Part shown: piece after piece, positions 1-11,641 of the stretch
How the letters are laid out: every line of letters starts with the position of its first letter
How positions within the stretch are numbered: position 1 is the stretch's first letter
Origin: Tetragonia tetragonoides
Lineage: Eukaryota > Streptophyta > Magnoliopsida > Caryophyllales > Aizoaceae
Assembly (NCBI GenBank): GCA_038025085.1
Contig: CM076154.1
Span: 18,450,001-18,514,000 of the forward strand
Direction of reading: 5' to 3'
DNA: 64,000 bases
Notes under the pieces: generated by a model
The model's input: only the letters and a program-made list of their open reading frames with translations
Databases searched by the model: none
Told to the model about the DNA's origin: nothing
Position numbers and translations under genes: made by a program

Positions 1-1115
1 CACTATCTTTGGACAAAATGTAACCAAGGAATATAACCTTAGGAAGCATGAAATCACACTTCTCTAACTTGCCAAAAAGCTGTTGTTCCTTTAGCTTCTC
101 AAATACACGCTGTAGATGTACTAGATGTTCCTCCTTGGTCTTGCTGAATATAAGAATATCATCAAGGTAAACCACAACAAATTTACCAAGGAATGCTCTC
201 AATACCTCGTTCATCAACCTCATGAATGTGCTAGGAGCGTTGCACAAGCCAAAAGGCATTACTAACCACTCATACAAACCATGTCGTGTCTTGAACGCGG
301 TTTTCCATTCATCTCCCTCCTTGATTCTCACTTGATGGTATCCAGCTCTAAGATCTATCTTGGAAAACAACTGGGAACCATGTAGCTCGTCTAACATATC
401 ATCTAATCTTGGCATAAGGAACCTATATTTGATTGTGATATTGTTGACAGCTCTACTATCAATGCACATGCGCCATGTCCCATCTTTCTTAGGCACAAGT
501 AACGCAGGAACAGCGCATGGACTTAGACTTTCTCTCACATATCCTCTTTGCACAAGCTCTTCAACTTGTCTTTGTAACTCTTTGGCTTCTTCGGGGTTAC
601 ACCGATATGCTGCCCTATTTGGAAGTGGTGCTCCAGGAACTAGGTCAATTTGGTGTTCTATGCCACGCATAGGTGGTAAACCAGGGGGTAACTCCTCGGG
701 GAACACTTCTTTGAACCTCTCTAACAATAGGCGTAACTCAGGATCATAATTGGGATTGCTACACATGTTAGGTTCAAACAACAACACTAGGTAGCTCATA
801 CTTTCACTAGCCACCTCTTTTTCCATCTCTTTCTCTCCTATGACCATTACACGACTCGCCCTTTTACTAGCCTTTGCTTCTTTAACTTGAGTGGCAGTCA
901 AGGGTAACAATTTGATTCGTTTCTGGTTATGCTCAACAGTAAAGATATTGTTTACACCATCATGACTAACTTTCCTATCAAATTGCCAAGGACGACCTAA
1001 CAATATATGAGAAACACCCATAGGCAGTACATCACACCATAGATCGTCTTTATAACGCCCTAAAGTAAAGCAAACTCTAGCTTGTGTAGTCACTTTTAAC
1101 CCTCCCTCATCATTC
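1..1115 (-). pseudogene. Ty3/gypsy pol fragment: protease C-terminus and reverse transcriptase (runs off left edge)
   Basis: Continues the gag frame after a one-base loss near 1114-1120. The minus strand reads as the end of the aspartic protease (motif [11 protein letters not shown]), a linker, then reverse transcriptase: [38 protein letters not shown], the LRAGYHQV box, [19 protein letters not shown], and the catalytic Y-L-D-D box at about 150-165. The frame is open to base 1, so RNase H and integrase should lie outside the window to the left. The conserved blocks are those of plant chromovirus-like gypsy elements. The exact clade is inference because integrase and chromodomain are not visible. 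Confidence 0.85.
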
Positions 1116-2451
1116 AACCTTGCACAGTGTAGGGTTTAGGATGACTTTTAGTAGGCAAATCAAGCTTATCAACCATCTCTTTAGAGGCAACATTAGTACA
1201 ACTCCCAGAGTCAATAATCAAATTGCAAACTTTACCTTTAACCTTGCAGCGAGAAAGGAATATTTGCTCCCTTTGGTCGGACTCATCATCGGCCACAGTC
1301 GTATGTAGCAACTTCGTAAGGATTAGGGTCTCTCCAACCTCGGGTATACCATAATCTTCAATGAATGGCTCTCCATTATCTTCATCACTATCCTCGGTTA
1401 TGGGCATAACAAACGAGGGTTCCATCTCTTCTAGGTCAGCGATGGTGAGCGCTTTCTTCGAGCCGCACTCATAGGCATAGTGTCCATATCCTTGACACTT
1501 GAAACAACGCAGTTGGTTCTTGTCCTTAATAGCCACGGCTTTGCCTTTGTCTTGAGTTACGGGCTTGCTAGGGATACTTGCGCTCTTGGAGAATGTTGTA
1601 TTCTCTCTCGCGTTGTATTGGTTCCGAAAATTTGTATAGCCTTTAATCACATCTCGAGCAACCGGTTTTTGCTCCTTCTCTTGCTTCTCAATCTTGAGAG
1701 CGATTTTGCACACGTCCTCAAAGGTTACGTAAGGAACAAGTTCTACCTTGCGCCTTAGAGTTGGGTTTAGACCTTTGATGAACCGTGCAATCTTTAACTC
1801 CTCCTTCTCCTCAAGATCACACATCATGTGCATATGTTCAAACTTCTGGAGGTAGTCTTGTACACTTGAGGTTTCTTGGCTTAAGGACGTAAGTTTCAAA
1901 AACTGTTCTTGCTCAAATTCTTTAGGCAAAAATCGTTTCTTTAAATATTTCTTGAGTTTGTCCCAAGTCTCAATCTTTGCTTTCCCTTCCTTCTTGCGTC
2001 GAGCCTTTAGGTTCTCATACCATAGAGAAACATGCTTGGTGAGTTTAAGCGTGGCTAACTTGCATCTTCGCCGCTCATCATACTCCTTGTATTCAAAGAC
2101 TCTCTCCATAGTTCTAAGCCAATCAAGAAAGGCCTCTGGATCGTAGGAACCATCATATTCAGGGAGTTGGACTTTCAAGTTCCTATAATCATCATAGGGG
2201 TGTCGTGGTTTAGGAGCGTCATTGGTTCTAGTCCCACTTGTGTCTTCAAACTCCTCATCGAAGTTGGGGTCACGGTTGTGGTTTCTCCAATGAATTCCGC
2301 GCATCCTTGTCTCCATGTTTTCCGTATCTTCTTGGTTTCTTCTTTCCATAGCAGCCATCCGCTCTGCCATCCGCTCTTCTTGAGTTTTGAAAGATGCCCT
2401 GAGATCCTCCATGGCTGTTAACAACTTTGCTAGTTCGTTGGGCTCACCCAT
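1114..2451 (-). pseudogene. Ty3/gypsy Gag with N-terminal part of protease
   Basis: The Gag polyprotein forms the virus-like particle and binds the element RNA. In order: a charged N-terminus, the retrotransposon gag domain (segments WYENLKARRKKEGKAKIETW and FIKGLNPTLRRKVEL), and a CCHC zinc knuckle (C-F-K-C-Q-G-Y-G-H-Y-A-Y-E-C, near 1470-1510). The start of the aspartic protease follows, with active-site D-S-G in IIDSGSCTNVASKEMVDKL. The frame is open upstream to 2634, but that stretch crosses the primer binding site, so I use the ATG at 2451 (MGEPNELAKLL) as a likelier start. The frame stops at TGA 1114-1116; deleting one base there restores the protease-RT frame, so this is a frameshift and the copy is dead. 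Confidence 0.8.
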
Positions 2452-2599
2452 AGCTTCAGTTGTTGGTTTCTTGGGGGTTTCTTGGCTGTCTTCTTGAACA
2501 AAGGGCGGATCTTGCAAGAATCTTTCTCGAAAGCTCGCTATGGTGTCGTGTTTATGCTCAGGACCGTGTTGTTTAAACTTAAGAAAGCTCAAACCTTTA

Positions 2600-2611
2600 G
2601 CTCTGATACCA
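2600..2611 (-). other. Primer binding site of the gypsy element
   Basis: The minus strand reads TGGTATCAGAGC, the usual plant primer binding site complementary to the 3' end of initiator tRNA-Met. It lies three bases inside the LTR edge and just upstream of gag, which fixes the polarity of the element. Confidence 0.85.
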
Positions 2612-2614
2612 AGT

Positions 2615-3370
2615 TGATGTGAAATAAGTAACAAAACGGAAATTAACCTTTGATAGTATCACACAAAGGGATCTTGTTCAAGAATCACTCAAGAACAACT
2701 CACGAATCACTCGTATGGGTTTCAACCTGAATCACTCAGTTTGAGGGGTAAATACTCACGTATTCAATAATTAATCATCAAAGCACGAGTTTACAGTAGC
2801 AAAGCTCTCCCCTATTTATAGACAAAGAAATCTAAAGCTATTCCGAATCCTAATCCTAGTCCAAATAGGAAACTAACTACGAAACTGACTACAATTGTAA
2901 AACGAGCTAATTAACAGCTTTCCTAATACCTAATGGACTCCTAATGCTACTAATAATCAGAATACTACTTTCCTAAACATATTCTAACTAATTAAGGAAA
3001 TAGGCAAACGAAATCAAACTCAAACAGCTAATTACTTGGCGCCCAAGGCTCAAAACGCTGGAACAGTTTCCTTGGCGCCCAAGGCTTCTTCTTTTTAGCT
3101 TCTAGTCATCTTCTTGCCACTCTAACATAGTTACCTCACACTTTACCTCACGTGGCATTATACTCTTGGCAATGAGCAGCTCAAGATCAAGCATTAACGT
3201 TTCAAGAACTGGGTTCTTGGACGTTCTTGATTCGTCGTCTTCTTGCTTGTCCTTTAACGTACTTGCTCCTGCATCGGTAACACGCTTGACAGAGATGATC
3301 TGATTTATAGACACAGCGGCTAATATTGATGGAGCTTTGCTTGTGTTCAAGCGCTGGTTTCCTGGTGCGA
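2615..3370 (-). repeat. 5' LTR of the truncated gypsy element (outer boundary approximate)
   Basis: The LTR ends in CACATCA next to the primer binding site. It contains a TATA box on the minus strand (TATAAATA, about 2814-2822), which fits a U3-R-U5 layout transcribing leftward. The outer edge cannot be placed because the partner LTR is outside the window. LINE-A sequence begins by about 3390-3400. An 82-codon frame inside (3102-3350, minus) matches nothing I recognise. Confidence 0.6.
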
Positions 3371-3389
3371 CCCCACGGCAAATCCCTTA

Positions 3390-3770
3390 GCATGAGGTTT
3401 ATATGTGGGTCCGAGTGGAGGGTCTTCCTCCTGATATGTTTCATTTTGATCTAGCCATACATGCACTTAGTGCAATTGGAGATGTTTCCTTGGTACTGCC
3501 TATGATTAGGGATATTCATCCATGTTCTTTCATGAGGGGGAAAGTTCTTGTTGATCTCTCTAAACCCCTAATTCTATGTTTTTTCTTTGATTATAATGAT
3601 AGTACCACTTTTTGGGTAAATTTTCGATATGAAGGGGTGTTTCAGTTTTGCAAATTATGTGGCTATGTGGGACACAATACATCTGCATGCAGAATTTCGG
3701 CCTTCCGAGCGGCGCAAAGCCTTCATCAGAGGTTTTTAGAAGTTGAGCAAAAGGGATACATAATGCATGT
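3390..3770 (+). mobile_element. LINE-A, part 1 of 3 (ORF1 fragment)
   Basis: First visible piece of a plant L1-type non-LTR retrotransposon. The left boundary is unclear: the element may be 5'-truncated here, or the gypsy element may have inserted into it, leaving the rest left of the window. The piece stops at base 3770, where the Tat element is inserted, and resumes at 19862 after a 5-bp repeat of CATGT. Confidence 0.75.
3403..3768 (+). pseudogene. LINE-A ORF1, N-proximal part (zinc-knuckle RNA-binding protein)
   Basis: ORF1 proteins of plant LINEs bind the element RNA. The segment starts WVRVEGLPPDMFHFDLAIH, typical of the DUF4283-type domain of plant LINE ORF1. A CCHC-type zinc knuckle follows (C-K-L-C-G-Y-V-G-H-N-T-S-A-C, about 3650-3695). 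The frame is cut at VEQKGYIMH by the Tat insertion. The downstream flank at 19867 continues with VSLDDLPLY, so the two halves were once joined. Confidence 0.8.
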
Positions 3771-4648
3771 TGATATAACCAAGATACTGAGGGTCGAGCT
3801 ATCGACCCTCACCCCGTCCACCATCGAAGGATTCCAATCTCTCACGAAGTCTGTATCATTGATGGTATCAAGAGGATACTCTCCCACCGCAAATGGAAGC
3901 CTCTGATCGAAGTACTCCTCTACCCACTGTTCAACATAGCCAACAGACCCGAGAAGACCTACACCAACAATCAGTTTGATACAGACCCAAGGATTACAAT
4001 TATGCTCTGGATCGACTAAGAGGGTCGATTCAACCACGAATCGACCCTCAGGCTCTTGGTATGCTGAACCCTGACGCCAACGCATGTACTATGCGAATAT
4101 TCCTACCAAGATTCGATTGACTGCCTTGGCGCCTACGTTCTCTCAGTCACAAGGACAGAAATGACGACATCAAGTGTACGAACCCCTACGTGGAGTCATC
4201 CCAAGGGATCGTACCAAAACTCACGGGACCACTGCCTCTGAACCGACTTAGAGAGGGGCATACGCACAGGGCTACGTGTCCACTGTTCATTCGACGAAGC
4301 TAGCCGACATTTGCCCTATAAATACCTGCACGGAAACCAAGGCAAAGGTAAGATCAATTTTCACTCAGAGAACAATCACGCTGTCTGACAGCGAGCTCTG
4401 ACATTCCGCTTCTCAGCTGTGATAGCCAGACGCTCAATCATATCCTTACGAAAGTACCTCATGTACACATATCCATATACTAACTTAGGCATCGGAGGGG
4501 TCTTCTCGGGTCGACCCCCCGAGCCAGTTCACCGTTGCTTGTCCTGTGCAGGTAGCAGTCGAGGAATCAGGCAAACAGCTCCCCCGCTCACGCATTCCAA
4601 TCCCATCACCTTCCCAGTGTTCGACCCTCCTCCAAATCGGGCGAAACA
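3771..4648 (+). repeat. 5' LTR of the Tat element (878 bp)
   Basis: Begins TGATATAACC and ends GCGAAACA directly before the primer binding site. The partner is at 18985-19861. U3 holds two perfect palindromes built on GAGGGTCGA (3789-3810 and 4020-4049). A TATA box is at 4317-4324. Confidence 0.95.
4317..4324 (+). promoter_or_regulatory. TATA box of the 5' LTR promoter
   Basis: TATAAATA in the context CCCTATAAATACCTG, about 330 bp before the LTR end. A TACGTGTCC motif close to an ACGT-core element lies about 45 bp upstream. The same arrangement recurs in the 3' LTR (TATAAATA at 19530-19537). Confidence 0.7.
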
Positions 4649-4650
4649 TT

Positions 4651-4668
4651 TGGCGCCGTCTGTGGGGA
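4651..4668 (+). other. Primer binding site of the Tat element
   Basis: TGGCGCCGTCTGTGGGGA begins two bases after the LTR end. It is the form commonly seen in plant Tat-lineage elements and primes minus-strand DNA synthesis from a host tRNA. Confidence 0.8.
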
Positions 4669-4684
4669 AGGTGCTTGGTTTTGT

Positions 4685-5839
4685 ATGAGTGAACGGCCAG
4701 AAACTCCAGATTCAATCGAACTCCCTGATTTGATAACTACAAAACTACTCACACCCCCATATCTACGTAAGAGACACACCATCGATAACATGGAAGCCGT
4801 CCCAGACCTCGAGAATTCCCAACACTCTGACGAGAATGGAAGTCAGACCTTTGGAAATCCTGAATTCCCTGTAACTCGAGGGGAACTACACCAAATAATG
4901 GGGGAACTGCAAAATACGATGAAGGAAACTCTTGAGTGCCTAGCGAAAGAAATGAGGCCTCCTAGAAACCGGGAGAAGGGGGAGACCTCGAGAAGAACAA
5001 GCAACGTTCCCTCAGAAACCAGACGTCCTCCTCCTCCGCGGCCTGAACCATCTCCATCTCTAACAACGAGATCTATGAGGGACAGCTGGTCCACTCGTAG
5101 CACTGGTGGATCCAAAGAGCGCGAAATATCTCGAGGAAAACCATCGAATCATCCGACTAACTCGGACGATTTGAGGAAGTTCCTCGAGAAAAAGAGAGCA
5201 GAGAAAGAAGTCCGTAAGTACGGAACCGACCTTAGGGGTATTATACTCAAAAGGGAGGAAGCCCGTCGAGCGGAAGAACAACAACTCCAAGAGCTATACC
5301 AGCTCTATGAGAAGGAGAAACAGAAAGGGTCGAGACGTACTCAAGAGGACCTTCGCAATATCATTGAGTATCGAGAGGCTGAACGCCAGATCGAAGAACA
5401 GAAACTAAAAGAGTTAAATCAAAGATATGAGAACGAACGAAGGCGGGATCAGGAACTCCTCACGGGGATCAATCCGCCTCAGTTCAACACCATCCTGCAG
5501 CCATCGACCCTCCATATCCCAAGCCCCACCACCGTCGGGAACGCTGGGGTATCTAATACCCTAGCAAACTTGGGGAGTGAAACACCAGCTGTGGGACTAA
5601 TTCCGTTCAGCGACGAGATCATGGCGGCCCCAATGCCATCCAAATTAAAGCCGATGGCGGACAAGTATGAGGTTCCCCAGAACCCCCAACATCACATCAT
5701 GGCTTACAGAGCAACCATGATGAACCAAACTCTAAGTGATGCGGCGTTGTGCAGAAACTTTCCAATGACTCTGAAGGGGCTTCCATCCGATGGTACGCCT
5801 CCCTTGCCCCTAAGAGTATCTACTCTTGGGCTCAGATGA
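4685..5839 (+). pseudogene. Tat element Gag, N-terminal part
   Basis: The first ATG after the primer binding site opens a frame of 384 codons. The N-terminus is proline- and charge-rich. Then come two tandem charged units of roughly 45 residues (about residues 160-260) sharing DLR-x-I-I, REA, EEQ-x-L-x-EL and YE-x-E, predicted coiled coil. The gag domain starts at KLKPMADKYEVPQNP and CRNFPMTLKG. Near 5780 the frame shifts: the expected continuation (RWYASLAPKSIYSW) is read in the next frame, so the last residues here are out of frame. Confidence 0.85.
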
Positions 5840-7776
5840 AAAAAAGCTTCAAAAATCACTTCGCAGCACACATTCAACAGAGAAAGACCACGTAACACCT
5901 CTACAAATTAAAACAAGACAAGAAAGAAGGCTTGAAAGATTATCTTGCTCGATTCAATGCAGAAACCCTCGAAATGGATGACCTGGACAAAAGACTCGCC
6001 AGCGCGGCCTTTGTATCAGGATTAATAGAGGGGTCGCACTTCAAGTTCCAGATAAATTTGAAGCGAGAAGAAAAAGGATTCCTAACCCTTCCAGAGGTTA
6101 GGCGATTCACCGTGGCATATGCTAACTCACAGGAACAGTCGGGACGATATACCCCAGGCAATGGAAAGACAGACCCAAAGCCCGAGGCCAAGCCAAGCAA
6201 AGGTACTAAAGGTGACAAAGGCAAGCGGCCGGCCGAAGCACTTGCGGTGTCCAGGGGACCTCCCAAGAGGAGCGACTGGAGGAAAACCGACCCTTCGGAT
6301 GATCAATGGACGTTCAGCGTCGACCAACAAACCATCTTCAACAAGATGGATAGAAACCTGCTCGACGTGCCGCTCCCTATTGTTAGGGATCTCTCTGCGA
6401 GAAACCCAAAGCTTCGATGCGCATATCACGACGATGTGGGTCAAACGACCCAAGATTGTCAGAGGCTGGTAAAGAATCTCGAGAAACTGGTTGAGGAAGG
6501 AAAGTTGAAGCAATTCCTCAAAAAGAAACACGTCTACAAAAAGCCCAAAGTCACGACGAACGTGGAAGATGAAGAGTCGGAGGAGGACGATATGACTAAC
6601 ATCGTAAAAATGATCTATGGCGGCCTAGGCGGAGGAGGGTCGACCAAAAAACAACGACAGGATCATTACCGCAGCACTGAGCAAATAATGGCTGTGGGAA
6701 TTCCTCCCATAGGCAACATCCCACCAGTAACCTTCAACGAGCACGATGCACGGGCGCTTCATCATCCACACGACGACCCACTGGTCGTAACTCTCAAAAC
6801 TGCTGGCCTACTCACCGAGCGAGTCCTCATTGATACGGGAAGCTCAGCTGACATCATCATCTACAAGTGCCTCCGACATTTAGGGTACAATGAAAACAAG
6901 ATTACCCCCGTATCACTGCCTGTTTTTGGATTTGGAGGACACAAAGTCTTCCCTATCGGCACCATAATTCTTCCTGTCCGAATAGGGGAGAAAGGGGCAC
7001 GTCGAAGGCAGATCATCGATTTCCTAGTGGTCGACACGAAATTAGCCTACAACGCTATCCTCGGCAGACCTACCCTAGCGGCCATCAATGCAGTAATCCA
7101 CATGTCCTGGTTAATTATGAAATTTGATCGGGGCAACGGCCTAATCGGACAAGTGGTCAGTGATCAGAAGACCGCCAGAAAAACATATGTCGACTGTCTG
7201 GACAGCAAGAAGCCGGAGAATGAAGAAGAAGAACTTCCTCTACCGACTACCAAGTCAGTCGTTATAACACAGGAAATAGGGACAGCACTGACTGTTGCCC
7301 CCACTCCTGCAGAAATTGCCGCAGCAAAGAAGAAAAGTGTAATAGAAGGCAAGAGGAAGATAGCTAGATGCATCCTCTTAGAGATGTATCTGGCTGATCA
7401 TATCGATACCAGGTTCGAGCCTGAAAATCGACACGAACCATCGGGGGAAACCTCGGAGGTCAGATTATTCGAGTCGCAACCAGAAAAAGTGACATACATC
7501 GGGGCAGACCTAGTCGACCCACAAAGAAGTGACATAACAGGGCTACTCCAGGAGTATTCCGACGTCTTCGCCTTTTCTCCCTCCGATATGCCAGGCATAG
7601 ATGGTGATCTGATCATCCATAGGCTCGGGGTACAACCCCATTTCAAGCTTGTGAAGCAAAAGAAGAGGCAAATGGGTAGAGAAAGAAGCGAAGCCGCAAC
7701 GACCAAAGTTCAAAAGCTACTGAAGGCCGGATTTATCGGAGAATGCCTTTATCTAGAATGGTGTGGTACTGGTTAA
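5781..7776 (+). pseudogene. Tat element Gag C-terminus, aspartic protease and start of RT
   Basis: After the frameshift the gag domain continues (SIYSWAQMKKSFKNHF), is broken by a TAA near 5893, then runs as DYLARFNAETLEMDDLDKRL to 7776. The protease has active site L-I-D-T-G-S-S-A-D (about 6828-6850) and the ILGRPTL block near 7060. The RT linker DVFAFSPSDMPGIDGD follows. A second frameshift near 7750-7776 moves the reading to the next frame. No CCHC knuckle is evident; an R-C-A-Y-H-D and T-Q-D-C segment near 6415-6460 is what Tat elements often have instead. Confidence 0.88.
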
Positions 7777-8830
7777 GAAGCACAATGGAACTTGGCGGAT
7801 GTGTGTCAACTTTACAGACCTTAACAAGGCATGCCCGAAAGATGATTTTCCACAACCTCGAATCGATGAGTTGATTGACTCAACGGCGGGGCATGAGCTT
7901 CTTAGCTTCATGGATGCCTTTTCGGGGTATCACCAGGTGAGGCTAGCTGAGGAAGATCAAGAGAAAGCAGCCTTCATCACCGATGACGGGGTATTCTGTT
8001 ATAATATGATGCCCTTTGGTCAGAAGAACGCAGGGGCAACTTATCAACGCCTTGTGAAAAGAGTTTTTTCCCCTCAACTGGGGAGAAATGTCGAGGCTTA
8101 CATAGACGACATGGTTGTCAAAAGCAAGAAAAGCGAGAGTCACTTTTCGGATGTGAAAGAAACCTTCGATACCTTGCGTCGACACAATATGAAGCTCAAC
8201 CCCAAAAAATGTGTATTCGGGGTCCCGGGGGAAAAACTACTGGGCTTCATGATAAGCCAGCGGGGAATCGACGCCAATCTCGAGAAAATACAGACTTCGC
8301 GGCAAAGATGTGCGGTGATAGACATGCATCCACCCAAATGTCTCAAAGATGTGCAACGACTAACCGGTTGCGCAGCAGCACTCAACCGATTCATCTCACG
8401 ATCAGCGGATCGATATGCCTCATTCTTCAAGGCCATCAAAAATAAAGAAAAGTTTGAGTGGTCGGGAGAAGCGCAGGCCGACTTCAAAAAATTGAAAGGG
8501 TATCTGGCTAAAGCACCTCGAATGGTTAGCCCGGAGTTGGGAGAAAAGATATTCATTTATCTGGCGGTCTCAGAGAGGGCAGTTTCAACGGCTCTGGTAT
8601 GTGAGCGGAATAAGACCCGGTATCCAGTCTACTTCGTGAGCCACGTCCTTCTGGACGCGGAAACGCGATATCCTGATATCGAAAAATTTGCTTTGGCCCT
8701 CATCATAAGCGCCCGAAGGCTGCGACCTTACTTCTGTTCCCACGAGATCATTGTACTTACCGATCAACCCCTGAAAGCGGTACTACAGAGCCCAAAACGA
8801 TCTGGAAGACTAAAGCCCTGGGCAACTTAG
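7763..8830 (+). pseudogene. Tat element reverse transcriptase
   Basis: RNA-dependent DNA polymerase copying the element RNA. Visible blocks: VKKHNGTWRMCVNFTDLNKA, the first catalytic Asp in FMDAFSGYHQV, MMPFGQKNAGATYQRLV, the Y-I-D-D catalytic box (8099-8110), LNPKKCVFGV and GFMISQRGI. The thumb and RNase H begin (VYFVSHVLLDAETRYP). The frame ends in TAG at 8828-8830 inside the sequence linking to the second RNase H, and the same frame continues afterwards, so this is a point nonsense mutation. Catalytic residues are intact. Confidence 0.92.
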
Positions 8831-9244
8831 CTAGGTGAATTCTCCAACGGGTATGAGCCTAGGAGGGCTATAAAAGGCCAGGCATTGGCCGACTTCCCGG
8901 TAGAAATGGCATCTATCAACGAACAACCAATATTATGGTCAACAAAGTGGGAATTGGCGGTTGATAGTTCGACTTTCCGTAACGGCAGTGGGGCAGGTCT
9001 GGTACTCAAAAATCCCGAAGGAGGTGTATTCGAATACGCTTTGCGATTCCAGTTCGAAGCATCTAACAACGAAGCAGAATATGAGGCCCTGCTAGCAGGT
9101 CTTCAAATGGCTAGAATGGTGGGGGCACAGAGTGTGGCCGTGATCATGGACTCCCAGTTGGTCGTATCACAGATCACAGGAGACTATGAAGCCAGAGAAG
9201 ATTCCATGAAGGCATACCTCCAGAAAGCAAAGGAAGAAATTTAG
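8831..9244 (+). pseudogene. Tat element RNase H (second domain)
   Basis: Same frame as RT after one stop. GQALADFPVEM is followed by an RNase H fold: the first Asp in ELAVDSSTFRNGSGAGLVL, the Glu in NNEAEYEALLAGLQMA, the Asp in VIMDSQLVVSQI. An extra RNase H after the normal one is typical of Tat-lineage elements. It ends in a TAG at 9242-9244, beyond which the frame continues as KFERFSIKHVPRSHN. Confidence 0.85.
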
Positions 9245-10096
9245 AAATTCGAAAGATTTTCCATCAAGCACGTGCCTAGATCACACAATCAACAGGGCGA
9301 CGCCCTGGCCAAGTTGGCTAGTGCTGCTATAAATGGACTCCCACGGTCGATTTTTTGGGAAGTCCTGCAGGAGAAAAGCATCACAAAACCTCTTGAAGTA
9401 AATTTGCTCGATATATCGGATACATGGATGGATCCCATAATCGATAATCTCAGAAACGGGACCCTCCCAGAGGATGAAAAAGAAAAAGCGAAAGTAAAGA
9501 AGCGAGCAAAGTGGTTTGTTCTAGTCGATGGAATATTATACAAGCAAGCCTTCAACCAACCATTACTCAGATGTGTCACCCCCTCGGAGGGGGCAGAAAT
9601 CCTAGATGATCTACACAGTGGAATGTGCGGCTCACACATTGCGGGAAGAGCCTTGGCACGAAAAGCACTAAGAACTGGATACTTTTGGCCAACCATAAGA
9701 TCTGATGCTGTGAACTTAGTGACCCATTGCAAAAATTCCCAATTGCACTCCACAGTACAGCGGCAGCCGGCTATGAACTTGTCCCCCATACTGGAACCAC
9801 TCCCTTTTCACCTTTGGGGGATGGACATTTTGGGTCCCTTCCCAGAGGCCCCGAGGCAATTCAAGTTCTTAGTCGTAGCCATCGACTATTTCACAAAGTG
9901 GATCGAGGCTAAGGCCTTACGGCGTATCGAAGAACAAGAGATTAGGAAGTTCATCTGGGAAAATGTAATCACCCGCTTTGGAGTCCCTAGGGGGATTATA
10001 TTCGACAATGGTCCACAGTTTGATAACCCAGGATTGAAAACATACCTGTCAGACCTGGGGATAAAGGCCAGATTCACAGCTGTGGCCAGACCTTAG
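9245..10096 (+). pseudogene. Tat element integrase, N-terminal and catalytic domains
   Basis: Starts with HVPRSHNQQGDALAKLAS, the RNase H-integrase link, then the zinc-binding HHCC region (LHSGMCGSHIAGRALARKA, THCKNSQ). The second Cys of the CxxC pair appears to be Ser, so zinc binding may be lost. The DDE core follows: first Asp in WGMDILGPFPEA, second Asp in IIFDNGPQFDN. The frame ends in TAG at 10094-10096 within the H-P-Q-S-N-G-Q-A-E block, which looks like a CAG to TAG change. Confidence 0.9.
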
Positions 10097-10660
10097 TCGA
10101 ATGGTCAGGCAGAGGCAGCCAACAAGATCATCCTCAATGGTCTGAAGCGCAAGATCGAAGCAGCCAAAGGGCTCTGGGAAGAAAGACTGTATGAAGTTCT
10201 TTGGTCAATCAGAACCACCACAAAAAATGCTACGGGGGAAACTCCTTTCAGATTGGTTTATGGGTCGGAAGCTGTCCTACCCATAGAGCTGGTTACCCCA
10301 TCTCCTCGAGTAATTTTCTACGATCCTGAAGAAAATGACCGACAATTTAGGTTCAACCTCGACTTACTGCCGAAGACGAGAGGAGATACGCTCCTACAAT
10401 TGGAAATAGCTAAAAATCAGCTGATACGACAATTCAATAGAAGGGTGAAGGGGAAACACATGGTGGCAGGCGACCTGGTACTCCGCAAGACAGAGAGTAC
10501 GGGCAAACAATCTGAACAAGGGAATTTGACTGCTAACTGGGAAGGACCCTATAAGGTCACAGGGGTCATTCGACCGGGCACGTACCGGTTAGAAGATATG
10601 AGTGGAATACCACTACCTAGAGCATGGAACCTCAACAACTTGAGGAAATTCCATGTCTAA
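10097..10660 (+). pseudogene. Tat element integrase, C-terminal part
   Basis: Continues the integrase frame after one stop codon. The catalytic Glu is in SNGQAEAANKIILNG; then YEVLWSIRTTTKNATGETPF, VYGSEAVLPIEL, and the C-terminal LVLRKTES ... LTANWEGPYKVTGV segment with the GPY/F-type motif. Ends at TAA 10658-10660. No chromodomain follows, as expected for a non-chromovirus. Confidence 0.9.
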
Positions 10661-11641
10661 CACGAATCGTGTGGCTCTCTCGTAAAAGTGACACAATATG
10701 GGTTGGCGAATCCCAGCTAAAATCGACATTAGGGTTCACAAATCCCTTAAAAAATTTGTCTATCTTTTTTATAGGGTTCACAAGTCCCTGCAAAAATTGT
10801 CTGCTAAATCAAAGGGTTTCTGGCAATCCCACCAAAATTGCCCAAATTGTAAAGGGTTAGGTGATCCCTGCAAAAATCGACCTCTGTAACGGGTGAGTAC
10901 CCTCACAATACCTCTATCAATGACAATCGGGTGGGAACACTACAACATCTCTTTAATCAAGACAAACGATATCAATTAACCTGCGAGCTTGGGGGCATAC
11001 ACACGTGTGTTTTGACTTCACAACAAGCTCGCAGATTAATCGATCCCACAATACTCGAAGATTATACATGTAACAGGGGGCAAGATATCTGATGTTTTGA
11101 TAACCCTATTCTAAACTGTTACGCGCCTAACCATCGAACATCGGGCTAAGTAGGTCCAACGACCCAAAAACGCCTTACACTGGACTAAAGTGATCAATCC
11201 TACGATCATTAAGGTTTCGCAAGGTCCAAACGGCCTAAGACTTAATTGCGGGCAAACTAGGCCCACGAAGCCTAACGCCTTTTCATGAGCTTTACGTCTC
11301 ATGCGCAAGACACTACTACTCGGAGATTAAGACTTAAGATCTTATGATCCTTCTCAACAGGCCAAACGCCTACGACAGTCGGGCTAGAACAGGTTCAGCT
11401 AACCTAAACGCCTTACAGGACTAAAATGTCTTACAAAATGTGAGGGTCGATTGGCCAAGCCAAGACCTTAGCAAATAAAAAAGAACAATTCTGAAAATAA
11501 AATAGTCATGAAATACAAAAAGAACATAGCAAAAGATCGATGTCATTCATTTGATGGTCGAACCAATATTTACAAGCCTCTTTGGGCCAAAAAGTTACAG
11601 ACTCCAATAGGCCACAAAAAGAAAGACTGAAAGAAAGCATA
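10661..11641. repeat. Non-coding spacer after pol with degenerate short repeats
   Basis: At 10720-10885 a motif of the form GGGTTCACAA-TCCCT-AAAATTGTC recurs three to four times with spacing of about 40-60 bp. At 11160-11430 variants of CTAAACGCCTTAC recur in a looser pattern. Two G-rich tracts (GCTTGGGGGCATA near 10988, ACAGGGGGCAAG near 11072) resemble the polypurine tract at 18969. No coding sequence is supported. Confidence 0.5.

Noticed and set aside
3102..3350. 82-codon minus-strand frame starting MNTSKAPSILAAVS
   Set aside because: It lies in the U3 part of the gypsy LTR; no recognised family, so not called a gene.
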